6,538 nt of DNA from Anaerolinea thermophila (GTDB lineage: Bacteria; Chloroflexota; Anaerolineae; Anaerolineales; Villigracilaceae). Shown one piece after another: positions 1-5,159 of this stretch; position 1 is the first letter of the stretch; each line of letters starts with the position of its first letter. The DNA lies in assembly GCA_020722305.1 (NCBI GenBank), contig DYLB01000114.1, forward strand, positions 1 to 6,538, given 5' to 3'. The position numbers were made by a program, and so were the translations under genes. The notes under the pieces were generated by a model that worked only from the letters and a program-made list of their open reading frames with translations, did not search any database and was not told the origin of the DNA.

Positions 1-462
1 ACCAGCCTTGTCGCTGGAATACAGCACAAACCCCGCCTCGCTGGAGTTGCTGGACGCCACTTTCTGTGCCGGCGTCTCTGACTTGGCGCCCTTGCGTCGC
101 TCGATGGCTTCCAGGGTGCGCTTGTACTGCTCCAACTGCATGAGACGCGCCTGATCCTGAATCGCCATATCGCTCGGCAAAGGCGGCATGGGCGGTACGG
201 GAGATGATGCCGAGGTCTTTGGCTTTTGCTGCTGCGCCTTGGCAAGGGCCGACTCTGTGGAATTGTCCGGATTTTCAACCCGAGCCTTCAGCGATTGAGC
301 GGCCTGTTGCAATGCCTTCTCTTTCTGGCGCTCATCAATTTGCTTCTGGCCCAAATCGGGGCCGCGCAACATGAACAGCAGACCCAAAAAAACCAGGAAC
401 AGCAGCGCCAACACCCAGATGATCAGGTTGCGGTCGAGCTTGAGACGAGGAGCTTTTGCCAT
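1..462 (-). CDS. virB10: VirB10/TrbI-type T4SS core protein, N-terminal part (cut by window edge)
   Basis: The frame starts at ATG 462-460 and is open for 154 codons to the window edge, so the C-terminal part is missing. Visible: a short basic cytoplasmic segment (residues 1-11), one strongly hydrophobic membrane segment (about 12-32), then a Gln/Lys/Glu-rich stretch (about 38-82), a short proline-rich patch (about 88-98) and another charged helical stretch (101-130). This is the classic VirB10 layout: cytoplasmic tail, single inner-membrane span, proline-bearing periplasmic linker, with the conserved beta-barrel domain and outer-membrane antenna further on, outside the window. VirB10 links inner-membrane energy to the outer-membrane core. 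The start shares one base with the virB9 stop (TGATG), so translation is probably coupled. The call rests on architecture plus position after virB8 and virB9, because the diagnostic C-terminal domain is not in view. Confidence 0.88.
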   Translation of the reverse strand, partial: MAKAPRLKLDRNLIIWVLALLFLVFLGLLFMLRGPDLGQKQIDERQKEKALQQAAQSLKARVENPDNSTESALAKAQQQKPKTSASSPVPPMPPLPSDMAIQDQARLMQLEQYKRTLEAIERRKGAKSETPAQKVASSNSSEAGFVLYSSDKAG

Positions 463-1295
463 CAATTCGCTCCGTCTTGCGCCGTCACCGTGATCTCTGA
501 TTTCCCAAGCTTGAGCACGAACTTGCTCATCAGCCGATTGACCAGCAGTTGGGTGCCGTTGGCGTGCACGGTGTAATTGACCACCTCCAGCCCATTGGGG
601 CCGTCAGCAAACAAAGCTGGCAATTCCTGCAAGCCGGGCTTGAATTGCACCCATGTAAAGCGGCCGTTGTCCCACACCGCGACGGGGCGGAACGACGCGT
701 CGCCCGTGACCGTGTATTGGAAGTTTGGCGTGCCCGTGTAGATCGGCTGCGCCGATCCGTCGTCGCCCTCACCCTGACTGGCTGCGCCTTGCCCGCTGGA
801 CGCCGGCGCCGAGTAGATGCCGGCAAACGACCCCGCGCTGACGCCGTTGGACGGCACGCTCCATGACACGCCCTGATACCAGGGGCCTGAAGCGGGGTCG
901 ATGCGCAGGTAGTACACCCGCCGGTTCGTGATGACGGTTGCCACGGACGAAACCGGCGTCACCAGCTTGACCATCGCCACAGACGCGCCGCCATCGACGT
1001 GCAACTGCACCGAGTCCGGATTGGAGACGGCAAATTCCTTGATCGTCTCGCCCGCAGGGAACTGAAAGGTCGTGAACATGCCCTGGCGTATCGGGATGTC
1101 GTAAATCGCGTGGGGGCGCCATGGTAATGTCACCACACTGGCCCCAGATGATTGCTGGATCGAGGCCTGGGCGATTTTCTCGATCAGGGGCGTCGAAGCC
1201 GCGGCCTGCGGGATGGACCGAAAGCTCGGCGCGGCACAGACAGTGTTCATCGCGCCGACTACGAACGCCAAGGATGTCAGAATTCTTTTGCGCAT
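462..1295 (-). CDS. virB9: VirB9/TrbG-type T4SS outer-membrane core protein
   Basis: This 277-residue protein has a signal peptide (basic MRKR, hydrophobic core, probable cleavage near residues 20-22, VCAA). An N-terminal beta-rich domain follows (about 53-142) with family-like segments such as the DIPIRQG strand (66-72) and VYYLRID (127-133). Then comes a Gly/Ser/Ala-rich linker (about 150-185) and a C-terminal domain (about 190-270) with the VWDNGRFTWVQF and FVLKLGKSEITV segments typical of the VirB9 C-terminal domain that packs with VirB10 and a lipoprotein in the outer-membrane core ring. The one cysteine (C20) sits near the signal cleavage site, but the residues before it (N-T-V) do not make a lipobox, so it is not predicted to be a lipoprotein. 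The length is normal. It starts 12 bases after virB8 with only a weak purine-rich SD (AAGAAAG), which suggests coupling to virB8. It overlaps virB10 by one base. Confidence 0.95.
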   Translation of the reverse strand: MRKRILTSLAFVVGAMNTVCAAPSFRSIPQAAASTPLIEKIAQASIQQSSGASVVTLPWRPHAIYDIPIRQGMFTTFQFPAGETIKEFAVSNPDSVQLHVDGGASVAMVKLVTPVSSVATVITNRRVYYLRIDPASGPWYQGVSWSVPSNGVSAGSFAGIYSAPASSGQGAASQGEGDDGSAQPIYTGTPNFQYTVTGDASFRPVAVWDNGRFTWVQFKPGLQELPALFADGPNGLEVVNYTVHANGTQLLVNRLMSKFVLKLGKSEITVTAQDGAN

Positions 1296-1307
1296 CTTGC
1301 TACTTTC

Positions 1308-2003
1308 TTAGGGAGTCGATGGCGCGGCAGAGCCCGTCCGCGACACCTTGAAGTCCGTGATCCAAAGGCCTGCCGGATTACGCCGCACATCCTCTGGCGT
1401 TTGGGGTGCGATGTAGGTCCAGTACACGGTCAGCAACCAGTCCTGCGTCGTTGTCTGACCACCCTTCAGGGTGGTCGTGCGCACCTGTGCCACGATGCCG
1501 TTGTTCGTCCCCGCCACCGGCGTCACCTGCCGAATCTCGACATTGCGCACCATATTCGGATGATCGACGAGGTTCTGGTAGGTGCCATCCTCCGCGCGGA
1601 ATTGCTTGAACTCGGCAATGGCGTTGTTGCCGCGCAGCAAATACTGCGCGGCCGGATCGGTTGTCTTGAAGGTGTACTGGTTGATCGAGAGTAAATTCTT
1701 GATCCATGAACGGATGAAGAACATCTTGACGTTCCAGTCGGGCGAGTAGGCCGATGCTGGCTGCTGCTGCGGCGCAACCACCTCTCCGGTGGTCTTGTTG
1801 ACCTCCAGCACGTAGGGCACGGTCTGCTTGAGGGGCATGACGAAAAACAGGCTGCCAGCCGCCGCTGCGGTCGCCACCGCAGAGGCAATCACGGCGGTCT
1901 GCATTCGCCGGTTGACGTTCAAGAGCATCTGTCTCGTGTCAAACTCTTCCTCCCGAACCGTCGTCGGCGGGCGAAGCGGACGCAAAGACTTGAATTTGGA
2001 CAT
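1308..2003 (-). CDS. virB8: VirB8/TrbF-type inner-membrane T4SS assembly protein
   Basis: This 231-residue bitopic protein is of normal VirB8 length. A cytoplasmic N-terminus (1-34) is followed by one membrane segment (about 35-57, Ala/Val/Leu-rich) and a periplasmic domain (58-231). That domain opens with TVPYVLEVNKTTGEV, typical of VirB8/TrbF, and ends with NPAGLWITDFKVSR, whose NPAG (209-212) matches the family's conserved NPxG motif. VirB8 is an assembly factor that contacts VirB9, VirB10 and the pilus subunits in the periplasm. The start is ATG 2003-2001, with SD AGGA at 2014-2011 and a 7-base spacer. Upstream lies a divergent gene on the plus strand rather than virB7. Whether virB8-9-10 is read from its own promoter or from the virB6 transcript is not clear; no convincing minus-strand promoter was found in the 60-base gap. 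Confidence 0.95.
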   Translation of the reverse strand: MSKFKSLRPLRPPTTVREEEFDTRQMLLNVNRRMQTAVIASAVATAAAAGSLFFVMPLKQTVPYVLEVNKTTGEVVAPQQQPASAYSPDWNVKMFFIRSWIKNLLSINQYTFKTTDPAAQYLLRGNNAIAEFKQFRAEDGTYQNLVDHPNMVRNVEIRQVTPVAGTNNGIVAQVRTTTLKGGQTTTQDWLLTVYWTYIAPQTPEDVRRNPAGLWITDFKVSRTGSAAPSTP

Positions 2004-2019
2004 CGTTCGTTCCTACAAT
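1990..2019 (+). promoter_or_regulatory. Possible sigma-70-like promoter for the plus-strand small membrane gene
   Basis: TTGAAT (1990-1995) and TACAAT (2014-2019) are separated by 18 bases. Each matches the TTGACA/TATAAT consensus at four or five of six positions. The expected start point would be near 2026, giving a leader of roughly 40 bases before the ATG at 2064. The element overlaps the first codons and the SD of virB8 on the other strand, so transcription from it would run against any transcript entering virB8. This is sequence resemblance only; no transcript data are available. Confidence 0.4.
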
Positions 2020-2053
2020 GAATTGCAACAGTCTATCAAAAACCTATGGAAGT

Positions 2054-2057
2054 GGAG
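2054..2057 (+). promoter_or_regulatory. Ribosome binding site that fixes the start of the plus-strand small gene
   Basis: GGAG lies six bases before the ATG at 2064. The longer in-frame start at 2046 has no SD before it, so 2064 is preferred. Confidence 0.65.
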
Positions 2058-2063
2058 CACACC

Positions 2064-2282
2064 ATGCAAAAAAATTCCGGCTATTTCGGCCGTTTCACCC
2101 AGGCGCTCATCGCGGATCTATCCGCCCTCGGCGCCAATCGGTCGCTTAGGCGCGTTGTTTGGCACGGATACCTCATCTCGTGCGTGATCGGAATTGCGAT
2201 CACCCCCCTCGCCGTGCCATTCACCGCATTACTTATTCTTCCCTTGCTCCTGCGCTGGTTTTTCTTGCGGCGTCTGATGTGA
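2064..2282 (+). CDS. Inverted 72-residue membrane protein in the virB7 slot, unrecognised
   Basis: This gene reads opposite to every other gene in the window. The protein has a polar, partly basic N-terminal half (residues 1-36, ending in RSLRRVVWHGY) and a strongly hydrophobic C-terminal half (about 37-67). The latter can form one long or two short membrane spans split at TPLAVP (47-52) and ends in the basic tip RWFFLRRLM. There is no signal peptide or lipobox. Support for it being real: a well-spaced SD (GGAG), a promoter-like pair upstream, no stop over the whole gap while the minus strand there is broken by several stops, and protein-like composition. I do not recognise a family. Small membrane proteins of conjugation clusters can mediate entry exclusion or assist assembly; that is only a guess here. 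It ends 13 bases from the virB6 stop, convergent with it. Confidence 0.65.
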   Translation: MQKNSGYFGRFTQALIADLSALGANRSLRRVVWHGYLISCVIGIAITPLAVPFTALLILPLLLRWFFLRRLM

Positions 2283-2289
2283 TGGACAA

Positions 2290-2304
2290 ACCCGCTTAGC
2301 GGGT
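2290..2304. terminator. Small GC-rich hairpin at the convergent virB6 / small-gene junction
   Basis: ACCCGC and GCGGGT form a perfect 6-base-pair inverted repeat around a 3-base loop, and the loop is the virB6 stop codon. It lies eight bases after the plus-strand gene's stop. On the minus strand the stem is followed only by TTTG and on the plus strand by AAAG, so it lacks a proper U-tract. It could be a weak bidirectional terminator, a pause site or an mRNA-stabilising hairpin. Full termination of the minus-strand transcript would require a separate promoter for virB8-9-10. Confidence 0.35.
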
Positions 2305-3702
2305 AAAGTCCACCACATCGCCCCCGCCGTCTTCAACCTCACGCGCCTGAACGTCAATCACCCCTTTGTTGGCGTCGCCCAAACGCACGCGCGGCAGTGC
2401 CGGACCCTGGCGGCGGCGCCGACGCCGCAGCCCTCCCTCCGAGACCACCCGAAAACGAGGTGGAGGACGCCCCCGATCATTACGGGTCACGCTACGACCC
2501 GGCGGCCTGTTTTCCGCCAGAATTGGTCGGCCCGGGATGCCCCCCCCACCACCACCAGGCGGCCCCCCGCCACCTGGCGGGGGCGGTGGCGGCGGGGGCG
2601 GTGGCGGGTCTATTTTTTGGGTCAGCAGTTTTGATCCGAGAATCGCCCCGAACATGCCGCCGCCGTCCAGATTGGGGCCGCCGAACAACCCTGCGGCGAT
2701 GGTCTCGATCTTGAACGCCATGAGAGCCAGAAAAAGCATGCTGACCATCATGGGGAATGTTCCCGCTGCCAGGGTTGACGCCGCATTGAGGTACTTATCG
2801 TCACCGCCGGCGGCAAACTGTTTTGAAATATCCTGGGCGAATGAATTCATGGCTACGCCCATGATTTGCGCCAGCATCTGTCCAATCACGAAAGCCGCGC
2901 CCATCGTGATCATGTAGCTCACCCATCGCATGAAAAAATTCTGCAATGGACGCCATGGCAAAAATGCAACCAGCACCGGACCAAACACCATGCCGACATT
3001 CAGCATGAATAAAGGTCCGTAGAGGGCGAATATCAGGGCGAACGTCAAGATGATCATGCACAGACCCAATGCAACCATGGCGTATACCGCTACCAGCGCA
3101 TAGATCATCTTGTCCGTCAGGTTGCGAATCGCACCAAACAAATCCCACCAATGGCCGCTGTTCTCTTCTTTATCGGCCTTTTGCGGTTTCATGCCCGGTT
3201 CGCAGTTGGCAGGATCGTTATTGCAGGCATTCTGGGCGGCAGAAATGGTTCCCGCCCCGCCGCCGCCGGATACCGTCCCAGCCTGTCCGCCCTCACTCGT
3301 GAGCAGGCTCATCAAATCCCCGTAAGCCTTGCTGATCGACTGCACCGATTTTTCGATGTTGCTGGAATTGCCGGACAGCGATCCGGTCGACAACCCGAGC
3401 GCACCCGGCATATCGTTAAAGGCGAACCGCATCATGTCGCCGGTCAACCCACCCGCGCTTGACCAATTCGTCAGCATGGCGAGGGGTATGGACGTAATGA
3501 AGATAAGGCGCGCGACCTTCCCGATAAGCTGTTGCGCCCCTCCGTTCGTCCAGTAGTCCAGCAGCGCCCCGCCGAGTTCGAGCAGAAAGGCCACCCCCAA
3601 AATACCCAAACCAATTCCGGTCAACGCCGTTGACCAGCCATTTGTCTGGAACGACTTGAGCGCTGGTTCAAGCGCGGTGGTGAAAACGGTCGTAATGCTC
3701 AC
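2296..3702 (-). CDS. virB6: VirB6/TrbL-type polytopic inner-membrane channel protein with Pro/Gly/Arg-rich tail
   Basis: This 468-residue protein starts at GTG 3702-3700, which overlaps the previous stop by four bases (GTGA). The frame stays open upstream to 3978, but that extension is antisense-like, Arg-rich sequence lying over the preceding gene and is rejected. Visible membrane segments are near residues 25-44, 58-78, 198-224, 226-250, 262-284 and 315-335. A large Gly/Ser-rich loop lies between the second and third (about 80-197) and carries a cysteine pair (C160, C167). The aromatic/Gly pattern around ALYGPLFMLNVGMVFGPVLV (226-245) is typical of TrbL/VirB6. From residue 366 a non-membrane tail follows: 11 prolines, glycine runs, an Arg-rich block (R426-R431) and an acidic end. 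VirB6 forms part of the inner-membrane passage. The length fits TrbL-like members, which are longer than classical VirB6 and often carry disordered tails. The SD is weak (GGGGG at 3711-3707), so translation is probably coupled to the upstream gene. Confidence 0.93.
   Translation of the reverse strand: MSITTVFTTALEPALKSFQTNGWSTALTGIGLGILGVAFLLELGGALLDYWTNGGAQQLIGKVARLIFITSIPLAMLTNWSSAGGLTGDMMRFAFNDMPGALGLSTGSLSGNSSNIEKSVQSISKAYGDLMSLLTSEGGQAGTVSGGGGAGTISAAQNACNNDPANCEPGMKPQKADKEENSGHWWDLFGAIRNLTDKMIYALVAVYAMVALGLCMIILTFALIFALYGPLFMLNVGMVFGPVLVAFLPWRPLQNFFMRWVSYMITMGAAFVIGQMLAQIMGVAMNSFAQDISKQFAAGGDDKYLNAASTLAAGTFPMMVSMLFLALMAFKIETIAAGLFGGPNLDGGGMFGAILGSKLLTQKIDPPPPPPPPPPPGGGGPPGGGGGGIPGRPILAENRPPGRSVTRNDRGRPPPRFRVVSEGGLRRRRRRQGPALPRVRLGDANKGVIDVQAREVEDGGGDVVDFTR
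2539..2607 (-). repeat. Low-complexity Pro/Gly-coding tract inside virB6 with a 15-base tandem repeat
   Basis: This tract encodes 11 prolines, 4 glycines, 2 prolines and 6 glycines. On the plus strand the 14-mer GGGGGCGGTGGCGG occurs twice, at 2579-2592 and 2594-2607, giving a 15-base period, so the proline run probably grew by tandem duplication of a five-codon unit. A run of eight G on the coding strand (plus-strand C at 2540-2547) lies at the glycine end. The strands are G-rich in alternation, which favours secondary structure and slippage. Confidence 0.85.
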
Positions 3703-3959
3703 AACACCCCCAAAAGCTTGAGCGCCAGTTCGGCCATCAAGAACAGGTAGACCAGGATGGAAGCCAGAACGACGCCCATGGAAAGGCCTGGGTTGGCAGA
3801 CACATGGCGTGCGCAATAAATGCCGATCTCCAACCGCCAGGGACGCCGGCGACGCTCCTGCGGACGATCCTCGCTGGATTGACTCGCGCGCAACAACAGG
3901 CGCGCCTCTGCTGGCGTGCGCGCAAAAGTCGTCACGAGCAGGGACATCACCGGGGTCAC
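3699..3959 (-). CDS. 86-residue single-pass membrane protein between virB5/trbJ and virB6/trbL, unrecognised
   Basis: The gene starts at GTG 3959-3957 and overlaps the virB5 stop by four bases (GTGA). Its stop overlaps the virB6 GTG in the same way, so it is locked into the operon at both ends. A second possible start is the ATG at codon 5. The N-terminal 58 residues are polar, with a strongly basic patch (DRPQERRRRPWR, 31-42). Residues about 61-83 form one hydrophobic membrane segment (MGVVLASILVYLFLMAELAL). There is no signal peptide and no lipobox; the only cysteine is C49. The positive patch before the span suggests an N-terminus in the cytoplasm. In trb operons the slot between trbJ and trbL holds trbK, the entry-exclusion lipoprotein, but this protein does not look like TrbK. 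It may be a different exclusion protein, or a partner of VirB5 or VirB6. The family was not recognised. Confidence 0.72.
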   Translation of the reverse strand: MTPVMSLLVTTFARTPAEARLLLRASQSSEDRPQERRRRPWRLEIGIYCARHVSANPGLSMGVVLASILVYLFLMAELALKLLGVL

Positions 3960-4789
3960 GGCGTCGTTCCAGAAGCACCGCCCGCCGGGTTAAAGTCCTG
4001 CGGATTGGGCAAGGTCATGCTGCCGTAAGTGCTCTGCGTTTGCTGCAGGATTTTCTGCAACTGGCTGTATTGCTGCGCGCTTTGTGCGGACGCCTTTATG
4101 TTTCCGCTAGCCATCGCCGCATCGGCCGCGGCATCCTTCTGCGCCCTCATCGCCTCGATCTGCAACTGCTGCCGCAAGACCTGATTCACGGAGATCATCT
4201 GCGCCTGCAACTGGACGTTCTGGTTCATCAGGTTTTGCAGCCCGCCAATCGTCGAAGTGATGCCCGGAATCGCAGCCGCCTGCTGCTTCAGGTTTTCGCT
4301 GGACTTCTGAAGGTCCTGGATCGCCTTGGTCTGCTGCTCGTACACCTTCTTGAACAGCCCGCCTCGCTCAACGGCGGCCTGTGCCTGGAACTGCAGGTAT
4401 TGCCGCGGGGACATATTCATCTGCTGCGCGCCAAACTGGAAGTTTTGAATCTGGCTCGCCAACTCGGTATAGCTGTCCTGCACCTGCTGCACAGCATCCA
4501 TCAGATCCAGAATGTTTTGAATATCCGAGATGGGAATGCCCACCAGTTGCGCGATGGCGGCCGGGTTGAGTTGCCGCAGGTTGTAGATCTGGTTGTAAAC
4601 CATCTGCAACTGCGAAGTGACCATCGAGGCCTGCTTCGCAAGCTGAGATACCAATGTGGCCTCTTGAACGATTTGCTCGGGCAGCGTGGCCCCGCCGGTC
4701 AGCCCGCCGCCAGCAAATGAGGTCGCCGGAAAGGCAAGGGAGATCCCAACGGAGATCCCGGCTGCAAGATGTTTTGCTGATGCTTTCAT
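3956..4789 (-). CDS. virB5: VirB5/TrbJ-type minor pilus protein
   Basis: This 277-residue exported protein has a signal peptide (MKASAKHLAAGISVG..., probable cleavage after SFA at residue 26). The mature protein begins GGGLTGGATLPEQIVQEATL, an N-terminus typical of TrbJ-family proteins. Most of the rest is Gln/Ala-rich alpha-helix with coiled-coil character (about 36-120 and 140-258), and a short Pro/Gly-rich tail ends it. VirB5/TrbJ proteins are secreted to the periplasm and sit at the pilus tip or act in pilus assembly. The length is in the usual range. The start ATG 4789 is preceded by AGGAG with a 6-base spacer. It follows the 116-residue gene by 19 bases and overlaps the next gene by four bases. 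Confidence 0.92.
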   Translation of the reverse strand: MKASAKHLAAGISVGISLAFPATSFAGGGLTGGATLPEQIVQEATLVSQLAKQASMVTSQLQMVYNQIYNLRQLNPAAIAQLVGIPISDIQNILDLMDAVQQVQDSYTELASQIQNFQFGAQQMNMSPRQYLQFQAQAAVERGGLFKKVYEQQTKAIQDLQKSSENLKQQAAAIPGITSTIGGLQNLMNQNVQLQAQMISVNQVLRQQLQIEAMRAQKDAAADAAMASGNIKASAQSAQQYSQLQKILQQTQSTYGSMTLPNPQDFNPAGGASGTTP

Positions 4790-4795
4790 GACAAA

Positions 4796-4811
4796 CTCCT
4801 AAGGCTCCTTA
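4796..4811 (-). promoter_or_regulatory. Doubled Shine-Dalgarno in the virB5 leader
   Basis: Two SD cores lie in tandem before virB5: TAAGGAG (4811-4805), which includes the stop codon of the upstream gene, and AGGAG (4800-4796), six bases before the ATG. The near copy is at the working distance. The far copy, merged with a stop codon, may aid re-initiation by ribosomes finishing the upstream gene. A strong site fits VirB5 being needed in more copies than its neighbours. Confidence 0.6.
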
Positions 4812-5159
4812 TTGCCCTGCGATGGGCGCCTGAACACCCATCTCCCTCATCATTTGGGAAATGGACTGCGTGGCGGCTCCCTGCCCTGTTGCGGTTGCCG
4901 CATCGTTCTGCGCCGAGGCCCGCTGTTGCGCCTGTCGCAGGGCATCGGCTTGCGCGTTATAGGCATCTGATGCAGCTCGATCAGGCGGGTCTTGATTGAG
5001 GGCCGTCCGAGTCGATGCGCTGTAACCGTTCACCTGCGACGCATAGGACTGCGCGGTCGCCCGCAGATCATTGCCTTGGATGTTCCACGGCACGGTCTGC
5101 GCGCCGGCTGACGCGATAATCAGGCTTGCCGCAACGCCTGCAAGTAGTTTTCTTTCCAT
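4809..5159 (-). CDS. Small exported protein between virB4 and virB5, unrecognised
   Basis: This 116-residue protein has a clear signal peptide: MERK, a hydrophobic stretch to about residue 17, and a probable cleavage SAGA|Q at 20/21. The mature part (96 residues) is Ala/Gln-rich and soluble, with a likely helical stretch (about 62-90) and an end containing SQMMREMGV (101-109). There is no lipobox and no cysteine, so it is neither a lipoprotein nor disulfide-bonded. The start ATG 5159-5157 has a good SD (AAAGGA, six-base spacer) and lies 40 bases inside the virB4 end in another frame. It could be a periplasmic helper of VirB5/TrbJ, with which it shares Ala/Gln-rich helical composition, but no family was recognised. 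The canonical virB and Ti-type trb orders have no gene in this place. Confidence 0.78.
   Translation of the reverse strand: MERKLLAGVAASLIIASAGAQTVPWNIQGNDLRATAQSYASQVNGYSASTRTALNQDPPDRAASDAYNAQADALRQAQQRASAQNDAATATGQGAATQSISQMMREMGVQAPIAGQ

Noticed and set aside
549..866. Plus-strand open frames opposite virB9, virB8 and virB10 (for example 549-866, 226-576, 1152-1694)
   Set aside because: All are antisense to well supported genes, with biased composition and no domain or SD support.
1236..1295. VirB9 as a lipoprotein through Cys20
   Set aside because: The residues before the cysteine (Asn-Thr-Val) do not fit a lipobox; an ordinary signal peptidase site is more likely.
2011..2039. Minus-strand promoter for virB8 (TTGATA followed at 17 bases by GTAGGA)
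   Set aside because: The -10 match is poor and coincides with the virB8 SD, leaving almost no leader. Not supported.
2046..2063. Earlier ATG at 2046 as start of the inverted small gene
   Set aside because: No SD precedes it, while the ATG at 2064 has GGAG at six bases.
2004..2295. A minus-strand virB7-like lipoprotein gene in the virB6-virB8 gap
   Set aside because: Hand translation of the minus frames shows only very short frames (longest about 31 codons), none with a signal peptide or lipobox.
2366..2917. 183-codon plus-strand open frame opposite the virB6 tail
   Set aside because: It is the antisense shadow of the GC-rich Pro/Gly tract. Its composition mirrors the complement and there is no SD or recognisable domain.
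3703..3978. Upstream extension of the virB6 frame by 92 codons to 3978
   Set aside because: The extension overlaps the 86-residue gene in another frame, is rich in Arg/Ser/Pro with no membrane or export features, and lacks family similarity. GTG 3702 gives a normal TrbL N-terminus and a standard GTGA overlap.
3809..4720. 303-codon plus-strand open frame opposite virB5
   Set aside because: Leu/Arg/His-rich composition typical of the complement of a Gln/Ala-rich helical gene. virB5 on the minus strand has a signal peptide and family features.
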